DNA of 33,356 bases, taken from contig JAUIGH010000006.1 in the NCBI GenBank assembly GCA_030429935.1, positions 1 through 33,356 on the forward strand. The letters run 5' to 3'. Source of the DNA: a bacterium (lineage in GTDB: Bacteria > Patescibacteriota > Saccharimonadia > Saccharimonadales > Saccharimonadaceae). Within the stretch, counting starts at the first letter, position 1. Each line of letters starts with the position of its first letter. Shown in pieces: positions 1 through 6,820 of this stretch. The translations under genes and the position numbers were made by a program. Below the pieces are notes generated by a model. It was not told the origin of the DNA. It did not search any database and saw nothing but the letters and a program-made list of their open reading frames with translations.

Positions 1-1034
1 CGCAGACGAGGGAGAAGACCAGGCTCTACGATGTCAGGATCCTCCCGGCGATCAACGCACCGGGTGCGGTGGAGGCGGTCGCGGGGCTTACCCTCGTCGA
101 GGCGTTCCGGACGTTCCAGGCCAAAGTGCCGGCACCTGCACTGACGACCGAGCAGCTGTCGTTGCAGGCGGCCAAGGGTCTAGCGGACGCAACCATCATG
201 GAGTCACAGGCCTACAACGCTGAGCCTTCGCTGACAACCGGCTGGGTCTTTACACCGTTCGGCGTGCGACACGACAACCCACTAGTGGCACTTGGTGATA
301 CTACTACCGACGAGCAGCAAGCACTGGAGCTGTTCGCTGAGTTCGTTTCGACGGACGAGGCGCAGCGAGTGGCGTCCGACTTCGGGTTCAACCAGTATGA
401 CGACTACAGTGGCGTAGAGAATATGCTGAGCGGCGCTCAAATCTCTGGAGCACTTGGCGTATGGAAGGCGAACAAAGACGCCGGCGTACCACTGGTGTCG
501 ATGATCGTCGTCGATCGCTCTGGTTCGATGTACGACAGCAACAAGATCGAACAGGCACGCCAAGCGCTACTAGCAGGTGCTGGCGAGATCAGCACAGGTA
601 ATTACGTCGGACTGGTCAGCTACGCCAGTGACATTACAGTCGACGTTCCTATCGGGCAGTTCACTGACCAACAGCGTTCGTTGTTCGTCGGTGCTGTTAA
701 CAACATGGTCCCTGAGGGTGGAACTGCGACTAACAGCGCTATCGTCGCCGCACTGAACGAGATGCTAGCGTATGAAGTCGAGGCTGATGAAGTCAAGTAC
801 CGAATCATCTTGATCTCAGATGGTGCGACGAACGAAGGTCTCAGATTGGACGCTGCACTCGAAGTCGTCGGCGGACTCGGTGTTGCAATCTACAGTGTCA
901 GCTTTGAGACCGACGCCTCGCTCAATGAAATGCAGGCCTTGGCCAGTGTCGGTCGCGAGTCGGCCTCGGTGATTACTGCAAACTCTGAAGACGTCACGAT
1001 GCTCTTCAGAAACATGGCGCGTAACGCGCTGTGA
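1..1034 (+). CDS. Solute-binding-like plus von Willebrand factor A domain protein (5' end outside window)
   Basis: The reading frame is open to the left edge of the window (codons in frame from base 3), so the listed GTG at 69 is probably internal and the protein is longer. The C-terminal half is a VWA domain with a complete metal-ion-dependent adhesion site: DRSGSM (DxSxS), a threonine in GGTATNSA, and the aspartate in ISDGATNEG. The part before it (…TEQLSLQAAKG… to …FAEFVSTDEAQRVASDFGF) resembles the C-terminal lobe of a periplasmic-binding-type protein, a fusion seen in secreted bacterial VWA proteins. It is probably extracytoplasmic and binds a ligand or protein through a divalent metal. 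A strong terminator follows the stop. The VWA call is firm; the binding-protein call is an inference from general resemblance. Confidence 0.8.
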   Translation, partial: QTREKTRLYDVRILPAINAPGAVEAVAGLTLVEAFRTFQAKVPAPALTTEQLSLQAAKGLADATIMESQAYNAEPSLTTGWVFTPFGVRHDNPLVALGDTTTDEQQALELFAEFVSTDEAQRVASDFGFNQYDDYSGVENMLSGAQISGALGVWKANKDAGVPLVSMIVVDRSGSMYDSNKIEQARQALLAGAGEISTGNYVGLVSYASDITVDVPIGQFTDQQRSLFVGAVNNMVPEGGTATNSAIVAALNEMLAYEVEADEVKYRIILISDGATNEGLRLDAALEVVGGLGVAIYSVSFETDASLNEMQALASVGRESASVITANSEDVTMLFRNMARNAL

Positions 1035-1051
1035 TTTCCTGACCATCCACC

Positions 1052-1096
1052 GGGCCACCACACTATTCGTTTCTCGACTAGTGTGGTGGCCCTTTT
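1052..1096 (+). terminator. Rho-independent terminator of the VWA gene
   Basis: A perfect 14-bp stem GGGCCACCACACTA / TAGTGTGGTGGCCC with a 13-nt loop is followed by TTTT. It lies 17 nt after the VWA stop codon. The A-poor other side makes it mainly a plus-strand terminator. Confidence 0.9.
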
Positions 1097-1106
1097 AACT
1101 TTATAG

Positions 1107-1322
1107 CTAAATCGTGCCGCCCTGGCAGATGTAGCAGCGGCCGCAAAGTGAGTCGTAGGTGACGTTGCCGGTTTCGATGGCAACTTGATCGCCGTCGGAT
1201 ACGTACCGATTGCCGACTTTTCGGGTGTTGAATTCGGCTTGGCTACCACAAAAGCACATGGTAGGGAGTTTTTCGATGCTGTTGGCGACCGCGACCGGTA
1301 TCTGCGGTACAATGCTTGGCTC
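1107..1322 (-). pseudogene. 3' fragment of a second thymidine kinase gene
   Basis: Read on the minus strand, this stretch ends in …IEKLPTMCFCGSQAEFN…DGDQVAIETGNVTYDSLCGRC…QGGTI-stop, nearly the same as the C-terminus of the intact thymidine kinase at 2311-2889. A run of 44 bases (1147-1190) is identical to 2351-2394. It keeps the CFC and CGRC zinc-ligand cysteines but has no P-loop or Walker B region. An in-frame stop lies at 1341-1343 and there is no suitable start, so it cannot make an active kinase. Similarity to the intact copy fades around the IEKLP motif (about 1270-1290); the residues before it (YEPSIVPQIPVAV) are only weakly alignable. The EamA gene lies between the two copies, which look like the direct-repeat ends of a duplication. 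The ORF track missed it because the fragment lacks a normal start. Confidence 0.85.
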
Positions 1323-1353
1323 ATACTCCCCTTTTGTATCTATTGTACCGCAG
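1302..1353. repeat. Perfect 12-bp inverted repeat at the edge of the tdk fragment
   Basis: CTGCGGTACAAT (1302-1313) and ATTGTACCGCAG (1342-1353) are exact reverse complements separated by 28 nt. The repeat straddles the point where similarity to thymidine kinase fades. It could be a hairpin in a transcript or the ends of a tiny decayed element; no U-tract follows, so a terminator is unlikely. Confidence 0.6.
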
Positions 1354-1392
1354 CCGCCGTGATGTGTGCGTTGTCAAATTGTTGATGTATGC

Positions 1393-2274
1393 TTACGAAG
1401 CGCCGAGGGCTAGGATAATTGTTCCGAGTGTAATGATAGCCGCACCGGTTAGCTTGTTGCGAATGTTTGACTCGTTGAGAACTTTCCAGCCTAGAAGCAC
1501 ACCAAATAAACTGTCAAATCGTCGCAGTGCGACAGCGTAGCTCGAATAGGTCAATGACACGGCAACCAGATGAAGCAAGCCGCTGAGTACTGAGCTAATT
1601 GTCGAGCCGAGCACCTGACGGCCACTCTGCTGAACCGAAGATATGATTTGACGCCTTTGTTTGGTGACGAGTACGTAAGACATCAGGACGGCGGCCAGCA
1701 GATTGGTTGCGAAGAGCACTGTAACCACACCGTACCCAGCGTTTGTCGCGGATTTGAGGAAGACGGTGTTGATGGCATAACTCGCAGCCACACCGACGCT
1801 CAGCCACGCAGCAGGACTCTTGAGCAAGTGAACAAGTGGGTCAAACCACCGTACCTTGCTGGGTTGTATTGCCATGATGTAGGTGCCAATGATGATAACC
1901 CCTAGACCTATGAAACCTGATACCGGTGGTGCTTCGGCGAGGATAAATAATCCTCCAAGCAGTGTGAAGAACGGGATTAAACCGTTGAGAGGCGCGACGA
2001 ACGACAGTTCTTCACGCTCTAATGCCATGACATTGAGCAGCACTCCTAGCACAGAGAATACCGCTGCGCCAACTATAATTCCTAAGTCGTCACGAAATAT
2101 CAACAACAGATCAGCGTCTAGGTACATCGTGAGTGGCAGCAGTAATACGGTCGCAATGGACGCGTTGAGCCACGCAAACACTGACGCAGAGACGTTATGG
2201 GTTATTTGCTTACGAAATAGTCCTGTCAGAGACTTGAAAAACGCGCCACTGATTCCGGCGAGGATCCACAACAT
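1393..2274 (-). CDS. EamA/DMT-family transporter
   Basis: A 293-residue, very hydrophobic protein with about ten predicted membrane helices arranged as two halves. This is the pattern of the drug/metabolite transporter superfamily with two EamA repeats (first half ending near YIMAIQPSK, second half starting near AAWLSVGVAAS). The second half carries the family-like glutamate in KVLNES. Members export or import small metabolites; the substrate cannot be told from sequence. A TAAAAT box lies 6 nt upstream of the ATG (2281-2286 on the minus strand), so the mRNA may start at or near the start codon. The gene sits between the intact tdk and its broken 3' copy, which suggests it arrived or was duplicated with that rearrangement. 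Confidence 0.85.
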   Translation of the reverse strand: MLWILAGISGAFFKSLTGLFRKQITHNVSASVFAWLNASIATVLLLPLTMYLDADLLLIFRDDLGIIVGAAVFSVLGVLLNVMALEREELSFVAPLNGLIPFFTLLGGLFILAEAPPVSGFIGLGVIIIGTYIMAIQPSKVRWFDPLVHLLKSPAAWLSVGVAASYAINTVFLKSATNAGYGVVTVLFATNLLAAVLMSYVLVTKQRRQIISSVQQSGRQVLGSTISSVLSGLLHLVAVSLTYSSYAVALRRFDSLFGVLLGWKVLNESNIRNKLTGAAIITLGTIILALGAS

Positions 2275-2310
2275 GAGTATATTTTAGCGTATTACGGATA
2301 AAATCGTGAC

Positions 2311-2889
2311 TTAGATTGTGCCGCCCTGGCGCAGGTGGCAGCGTCCACAGAGTGAGTCGTAGGTGACGTTGCCGGTTTCGATGGCAACTTGATCACCGTC
2401 GAACACGTACTGGTCGTCGACTTTGCGTTTGTTGAACTCGGCCTGGCTGCCACAAAAGCACATGGTTGGGAGTTTTTCGATGTAATCCGCAACTTCAAGT
2501 AATCGTTTGGCGCCGGGTTCGAATAATCGGTTACGAAAATCTGCCCTGAGGCCATGACAGATGACCGAAATGTCGTGCTGCTTGGCTAGAAGGAACAGCT
2601 GGGAGACGTGCTCAGCACTCAAGAATTGTGCTTCGTCGATGAGGACACAGTTCGTCTTCGGATAATCTTTTAGCACCATCTTTTCGAGATTCATTGAATC
2701 ATCGCTCAATATATCGGCGTGCCGGCTGTGCCCACCGCGCGCGACGATAAGGTCATCGCCTTTGGTGTCCAACACCGGTTTGATGACGACGACGCGCAAA
2801 CCGCGTTCTTCGTAATTGTAAGCCGTCTTGATCAGCGTGTCCGATTTGCCGCTGTTCATCGCGCCGTATTTAAAGTGCAGTTTAGCCAT
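2311..2889 (-). CDS. tdk: Thymidine kinase
   Basis: Phosphorylates (deoxy)thymidine to dTMP with ATP in the cytoplasm; salvage entry to dTTP. The protein is 192 aa from the chosen start MAKLHFKYGAMNSGKS, which puts the Walker A motif (GAMNSGKS) where the type II (E. coli/human TK1-like) family has it; the track's upstream start adds 14 residues that do not fit the family. Walker B with the catalytic acid is VLIDEAQFL, the GLRADFR segment contacts the flexible lasso, and CFCG plus CGRC are the zinc-site cysteines. The start codon lies 2 nt after the stop of the Nudix gene, so the two are probably co-transcribed and translationally coupled. No good Shine-Dalgarno is seen. The 3' end of the gene is duplicated at 1107-1322. 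Confidence 0.95.
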   Translation of the reverse strand: MAKLHFKYGAMNSGKSDTLIKTAYNYEERGLRVVVIKPVLDTKGDDLIVARGGHSRHADILSDDSMNLEKMVLKDYPKTNCVLIDEAQFLSAEHVSQLFLLAKQHDISVICHGLRADFRNRLFEPGAKRLLEVADYIEKLPTMCFCGSQAEFNKRKVDDQYVFDGDQVAIETGNVTYDSLCGRCHLRQGGTI

Positions 2890-2891
2890 AG

Positions 2892-3317
2892 TTATGATTT
2901 GTCTGTTAGATATCCATGTCTGCGCAACCAAGGAATATATTTGTGTTGAATAGCTGGTGCGAGTTTCGATTTGCGCATGATTTCAATGTCGAGGCATGCG
3001 AGCTCTTTGATTTCGGCTGATGCCTCGGGCTGTTTGTGTACATTAGTGATGAGATATGAATAAAGTATGACCTTGTCGTATCGAGTTTTGTCGTACGAAT
3101 CTGCGACAAATCTACCAATATAACGTGTACTACAGAGACCGGTATCTATGCATAGTTCTTCTTGAAGCTCGCGACGCAGAGTCTCGTATGTGCTTTCGCC
3201 ATGCTCGGGCTTTCCGCCAGGTAGCGAAAAGGTTTCATAATCTCTCGACCGTACAAGCAACAGAGTGTTATTTTGTACAATTAGACCAACAGATACGACA
3301 ACATTCTGAGATTTCAT
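2892..3317 (-). CDS. Nudix hydrolase
   Basis: A 141-aa Nudix protein from the chosen start MKSQNVVVSVGLIVQNN; the track's longer start adds 13 residues with no family support. The Nudix box GGKPEHGE…RRELQEEL follows the consensus Gx5Ex7REUxEE, with the catalytic and metal-binding glutamates intact. Only the usual glycine after EE is replaced by cysteine. Such enzymes cleave X-linked nucleoside diphosphates, for example oxidised or surplus (d)NTPs. It is followed within 2 nt by tdk, which suggests a nucleotide clean-up or salvage role, but the substrate is unknown. A TATAAG box lies only 4 nt before the ATG, so a leaderless mRNA is possible here too. Confidence 0.9.
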   Translation of the reverse strand: MKSQNVVVSVGLIVQNNTLLLVRSRDYETFSLPGGKPEHGESTYETLRRELQEELCIDTGLCSTRYIGRFVADSYDKTRYDKVILYSYLITNVHKQPEASAEIKELACLDIEIMRKSKLAPAIQHKYIPWLRRHGYLTDKS

Positions 3318-3339
3318 ACAGCTTATAACCTCAATCGAA

Positions 3340-3858
3340 CTACAACGACGCTTCAACAGCCGCCCAGGTGGCGTCGGGGTTGTCTTCGGGGACGATGATG
3401 GTGACTTGGTCTCCGATATTGATGCGGAAGTACGTCACGCTGGCCAGCAAGATGCGGTATTCGCGGCCGCTGGCTTCGACGTAGTAGGCGCCATCGTGTT
3501 GGGTCAGGGTGCCGATGATTTGCTTACGCTCGATCGGGCCGATTTGCTTGTAGATGAAACCACCGTCGTCGGCGATGGTAAGTTTCAGGATGTCGCCTTC
3601 GACCAGTTTTGATTTGCTGGCGTAGTTGGCTGGGACTGGGTAAGTTTTGCCGTCGGGGCCGATCATGACCTGGCCGTCAAAAACACCTTCGATGACTTTG
3701 CCGCTGACTTCTTCGCGGGGGCTGTGGGTGTTGGACACGACCGATCCATCGTCACCGACGATACTGATCAGCAGCTCTTTGGCCGCAGCTAAATTAGTTT
3801 CTGCCTCATTGATCAACGAGGTCAGTCGTTTGACTTGCTTCTCGGGTAATTCAGACAT
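3340..3858 (-). CDS. Uncharacterised protein with N-terminal coiled-coil-like helix and C-terminal beta-rich domain
   Basis: I do not recognise a named family. The 172-aa protein starts with about 35 residues of likely helix (EKQVKRLTSLINEAETNLAAAKELL), then a low-complexity linker. A segment rich in glycine and alternating hydrophobics follows (GQVMIGPDGKTYPVPANYASKSKLVEGDILKLTI), which could form small beta-barrel (OB/SH3-like) folds; that part is inference. No membrane segment or signal peptide is seen. Shine-Dalgarno AAAGGA lies 11 nt before the ATG, and two overlapping promoters lie upstream (3903-3949). It sits just downstream of rplL on the same strand but has its own promoters. A role near RNA or the ribosome is only a guess. 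Confidence 0.75.
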   Translation of the reverse strand: MSELPEKQVKRLTSLINEAETNLAAAKELLISIVGDDGSVVSNTHSPREEVSGKVIEGVFDGQVMIGPDGKTYPVPANYASKSKLVEGDILKLTIADDGGFIYKQIGPIERKQIIGTLTQHDGAYYVEASGREYRILLASVTYFRINIGDQVTIIVPEDNPDATWAAVEASL

Positions 3859-3902
3859 ATTGCTCGCATTCCTTTGTCTGTTTTTGGGTGGTATTACCTC
3901 TA

Positions 3903-3949
3903 TATATACAGTTCGCGCGAGTATAAGTCAACGCCCCCGGGCTTGTCAA
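3903..3949 (-). promoter_or_regulatory. Two overlapping sigma70-type promoters
   Basis: On the minus strand TTGACA (3944-3949), 18 nt, then TATACT (3920-3925) forms one promoter. TTGACT (3926-3931), 17 nt, then TATATA (3903-3908) forms a second, shifted by about 17 nt. The -10 of the first touches the -35 of the second. They would drive the gene at 3340-3858. Confidence 0.7.
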
Positions 3950-4107
3950 CTGGATTTTTTGCCCAGCTATCCACAGCCGTGACAGTAGCAGCAGCACAAA
4001 CGTTGTAAATAATGTGGTGCACGTGCAACCAAAAACTACTCCCGGCATAGATAGCAGAGAGCAGTCGATTTGGATTTCGTATAACGATGGTCACGGAGTG
4101 GTCAGTG

Positions 4108-4491
4108 TTAGGCGAGTTCGACAGTTGCGCCAGCTTCTTCGAGCTGCTTTTTCGCTGCTTCAGCTTCGTCTTTCGCGACGTTTTCTTTGACAGCTGATGG
4201 TGCGTCGTCGACGATCGCTTTTGCTTCGCCGAGGCCCAGGCCAGTGATTTCTTTGACGGCTTTGATGACAGCGACTTTTTGAGCGCCAGCGTCAGTCAAT
4301 TTGACGGTGAATTCGCTCTTTTCGTCGGCTGCGTCCGCACCAGCGTCACCGCCAGCAGCTGGACCGGCTACGACAGCTGCGGCTGCAGCTGGCTCGATAC
4401 CGTATTCGTCTTTCAAGACGTTTTTGAGTTCGTTTACTTCGAGTACTGTGAGCTTTGTCAGCTCTTCAGCAAGTTTCTTTACATCTGCCAT
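4108..4491 (-). CDS. rplL: 50S ribosomal protein L7/L12
   Basis: Acidic 127-aa stalk protein that recruits translational GTPases to the ribosome. The N-terminal dimerisation helix ([20 protein letters not shown]), the Ala/Gly-rich hinge ([17 protein letters not shown]) and the C-terminal domain with [16 protein letters not shown], which contacts elongation factors, are all present, and the length is normal. Shine-Dalgarno AAAGGA lies upstream. It is the second gene after rplJ with a 45-nt gap, as in most bacteria, and should share the L10 leader control. No clear terminator is seen between its stop and the promoters at 3903-3949; that 3859-4107 stretch has no gene I can support. Confidence 0.97.
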   Translation of the reverse strand: MADVKKLAEELTKLTVLEVNELKNVLKDEYGIEPAAAAAVVAGPAAGGDAGADAADEKSEFTVKLTDAGAQKVAVIKAVKEITGLGLGEAKAIVDDAPSAVKENVAKDEAEAAKKQLEEAGATVELA

Positions 4492-4536
4492 AATGGGAGA
4501 TCCTTTCGTACTATGCTTTGTAGTGGGGTGCCTAGA

Positions 4537-5061
4537 TTAGGCGGTAGCTTTGGCTTCGACACCATCGAGCAACGCATGGAGGTTGCCAGATAGGCCGTTG
4601 GTGATGTCGTGTACTGGGCTGAGCAGCTGCGCAATTGTCTCGGCGATGAGCTGTTCTTTGCTCGCCAGGCCAGCCAAGTCTTTGACTTGATCAGCGCTGA
4701 GCAGTTCAGCGTCACCGGAAATTGCTCCGACGAACTGCAGAGCATCGTGCTCTTTTGCAAATCCATTGAGCACTTGAGCGGGTGCGACTTCGTCGCTATC
4801 ACTCATGGCGTAGAGCAGCTGTCCAGAGAGCACCGATGTGTCGACGTCAGCCAGCGCTTTTGTTTCAGCAACGGCGACGCGAACTAGTCGGTTTTTGACG
4901 ACTTTGATGACGACACCGGCTTCACGAGCACGAGCGCGCAGTTCTTGCATATCGGTGACGCACAGTCCCTGATATGCAGCAAATACGGTCATGCGTGAAT
5001 TTGCCAGTAATTCTGTCATCTCACCTACCAAAGCGTGTTTTTTATCGCGTGAAATAGCCAT
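4537..5061 (-). CDS. rplJ: 50S ribosomal protein L10
   Basis: A 174-aa stalk-base protein that binds 23S rRNA and carries the L7/L12 dimers on its C-terminal helix. The family start MAISRDKKHALVGEMTELL, the rRNA-binding region with VVKNRLVRVAV, and the C-terminal helix for L7/L12 (ISPVHDITN-like segment) are visible. Shine-Dalgarno GAAGGAG precedes the ATG. A 200-nt leader with the L10-binding fold lies upstream, so the rplJ-rplL pair is likely feedback regulated by L10 (or the L10-L12 complex). Confidence 0.97.
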   Translation of the reverse strand: MAISRDKKHALVGEMTELLANSRMTVFAAYQGLCVTDMQELRARAREAGVVIKVVKNRLVRVAVAETKALADVDTSVLSGQLLYAMSDSDEVAPAQVLNGFAKEHDALQFVGAISGDAELLSADQVKDLAGLASKEQLIAETIAQLLSPVHDITNGLSGNLHALLDGVEAKATA

Positions 5062-5188
5062 AAAACTCCTTCTGTTATGAGAGGGTTAGCTTTGTTGTGG
5101 GGTATCGTGTGACCAATCGTGTTAACGAACGACATGAACAAACCCGTAACGAGTTCGTACCAGTTGGACAAAACGTAGGAAGAAAATT

Positions 5189-5232
5189 CCCTCGGTAGCG
5201 GATTAAGCAGGTTACCCCGCGGCTACTGTCTT
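5189..5232 (-). promoter_or_regulatory. Ribosomal protein L10 leader (autoregulatory RNA)
   Basis: The minus-strand transcript reads AAGACAGUAGC … CUUAAUCC GCUACCGAGG, the conserved core of the L10 leader family. GUAGC pairs with GCUAC, and inside it GCGGG-GUAA-CCUGC makes a GNRA-capped hairpin. The unpaired CUUAAUCC between them is the conserved internal loop. It starts about 14 nt after the predicted transcription start and precedes rplJ by about 130 nt. No intrinsic terminator is visible after it, so control may act on translation; that point is inference. Confidence 0.85.
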
Positions 5233-5250
5233 TGGTTATGTCTGTAAATT

Positions 5251-5279
5251 ACTGTACCATTCTCATGCCCATTTTACAA
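5251..5279 (-). promoter_or_regulatory. Promoter of rplJ-rplL
   Basis: TTGTAA (5274-5279), 17 nt, TACAGT (5251-5256) on the minus strand. It lies over the last codons of the upstream ligase-like gene and places the transcript start just before the L10 leader fold, which supports it. Each box matches four of six consensus bases. Confidence 0.55.
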
Positions 5280-6783
5280 TGGCTTTTCGCGCTAACAGAA
5301 CAGCTCGTATGCGTTCACGCTCCGTCAGTTCATCACTAGAATCATAGAGGTCTCTTGCTCGTTTAGATCCGTTGAGACCGGTGCGAGAAACGAACTCAGG
5401 ATAAGCCATCATCCACCTCTGGCTAGGAATCAAGCCATCGTATGCCACATTCAGTAAATCATCAATTAATAATTGAACTTTTAAGTCGCCAACTTGCGCG
5501 TTTAACCCGTGTGCTACCGCTTCATCACGCAAGCTCATCAACTGAGTCCATGAATATTTTTCAAGTGTTTTCTCAGCAGCATCCAGATTGTTCACAATAC
5601 CAGCTTGCAGTGCGCTTGGAGATATCATGCATGATTTTGCAGCATCTAAATCCAATTCATATAATTGACTGTCTGCAAAATTTGCACCTGCATCCCTACC
5701 CTCGATATAAATAAACGAAGTCTGGTTTGTAAAAAAATCAGTTAGCTTGTCGTTACCAGAGAGTAATGCATCTGTATAGGCGGTGGGTTCGACATGATTG
5801 TCAAGAAAAGAGTATCGAATCCTAGCGCCTGAGAATTGCATGAACTGGTTTACTGAAAGATCATGTAACGATGGTCGAATGTGAGCGGTAAATTTATCTG
5901 GGTAGCTGTAAACAGCAGTAGATGGCGTGCGGAGATATGAGTGTAGGTCGGTCGCGATCTGCGGCACAAAACTCGTGTGGTTTCCATGCACATCTGGTCG
6001 AAGGACCGGAAACATAGTTGTTCCACTGCCGTGCACCCAATGGAAATAGTCAGACAGCTCTCGTATCGGAGTAGAGGGCGGTGAAGCAAGTTGTAGGTCT
6101 GAGGCATGAATAGATTGTCTAAAGTATGCGCTCCATAAACGCAACCGATTTTCATCACATCCAGTGACCTTACCATTGTGAAACGGACTATTTGCGTATA
6201 GCGCTATTATTGCTGCACCAAATCCAATGATTGAATTTAATGCTCTAGGCGCTTCTTCCGCAGATACACCTGTTGACGGGCTATTCTGCACCTGGCCCCT
6301 GATGGTCTCTTGATGTTTCCAGTTTCGGACTTCTCGAGCATAGGAACCTGGTTTAGGTAAAGAAAACTTTTGAACGGTGTCCCGATCTAGCGAGACTAAT
6401 GGACTGTTCGACATATTCACGACGTTCGCACCGCAGGCACCCAGTGAACGAATGAGTATTTCGTGCTGGGCGCTAACTAACTTCTCCATAGCAGCGAGGC
6501 CACCATCGTGTTCACAAATGGGCTTCGAAGAGCTCTCGCCGTTATTAAATGAGCCGTCTATACTTTCTAGACCGATAGGAGTTTGAACACCGACTATTCG
6601 CGCTCCTGAGTGTGTCAGAACGCCATCGACTCCTGACTTTCGATATTCGTTAAGTACGTGCATGAATGTATTGTCAGTGTGGCCGGCAGGAAGTCCATCT
6701 TCTGAAATAATTGCCTTTTCGCTTTCCAATCCATACATTCTTTGGCAAGCATCAATATTACATTGTTCAGTATCTATAGACAT
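5263..6783 (-). CDS. Glutamate-cysteine ligase (GCS2)-like protein
   Basis: A 506-aa protein that looks like a divergent member of the GCS2 / plant-type glutamate-cysteine ligase superfamily (glutamine-synthetase-like fold, ATP-dependent gamma-glutamyl transfer to an amine). Evidence is the near-N-terminal YGLESEK (like the GxExE/K metal-binding start of EgtA and GshA2), and around residue 200 ALYANSPFHNGKVTG, very like the ALSANSPF…G…TG hallmark. Later IRYSFLDNHVEPTAY resembles the arginine/acid substrate strand. It is longer than YbdK-type members (about 370 aa) and close to plant-type size. The substrate could be cysteine, another amino acid or a small amine. It is divergent from an unknown 460-aa gene, separated by a palindromic -10 region. 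An alternative start is the Met before YGLESEK. The stop lies over the rplJ promoter. Confidence 0.6.
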   Translation of the reverse strand: MSIDTEQCNIDACQRMYGLESEKAIISEDGLPAGHTDNTFMHVLNEYRKSGVDGVLTHSGARIVGVQTPIGLESIDGSFNNGESSSKPICEHDGGLAAMEKLVSAQHEILIRSLGACGANVVNMSNSPLVSLDRDTVQKFSLPKPGSYAREVRNWKHQETIRGQVQNSPSTGVSAEEAPRALNSIIGFGAAIIALYANSPFHNGKVTGCDENRLRLWSAYFRQSIHASDLQLASPPSTPIRELSDYFHWVHGSGTTMFPVLRPDVHGNHTSFVPQIATDLHSYLRTPSTAVYSYPDKFTAHIRPSLHDLSVNQFMQFSGARIRYSFLDNHVEPTAYTDALLSGNDKLTDFFTNQTSFIYIEGRDAGANFADSQLYELDLDAAKSCMISPSALQAGIVNNLDAAEKTLEKYSWTQLMSLRDEAVAHGLNAQVGDLKVQLLIDDLLNVAYDGLIPSQRWMMAYPEFVSRTGLNGSKRARDLYDSSDELTERERIRAVLLARKAIVKWA

Positions 6784-6795
6784 ACCTGTCCGAAT

Positions 6796-6807
6796 ATACT
6801 ATAGTAT
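6796..6807. promoter_or_regulatory. Palindromic bidirectional -10 region ATACTATAGTAT
   Basis: The 12-bp perfect palindrome supplies TATAGT on both strands (6800-6805 plus; 6798-6803 minus), midway between the divergent starts at 6783 and 6821. Transcripts from each side would have very short leaders. Symmetry would also suit a dimeric repressor. Confidence 0.5.
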
Positions 6808-6820
6808 TTAATGATTGACA

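Noticed and set aside
890-1324. 144-aa minus-strand ORF over the VWA end and tdk fragment
   Set aside because: It reads the tdk fragment in the wrong frame; the homologous frame ends at 1107.
3851-4094. Two 64-65-aa minus-strand ORFs upstream of the 172-aa gene
   Set aside because: They overlap the tandem promoters, have no Shine-Dalgarno and look like random translation.
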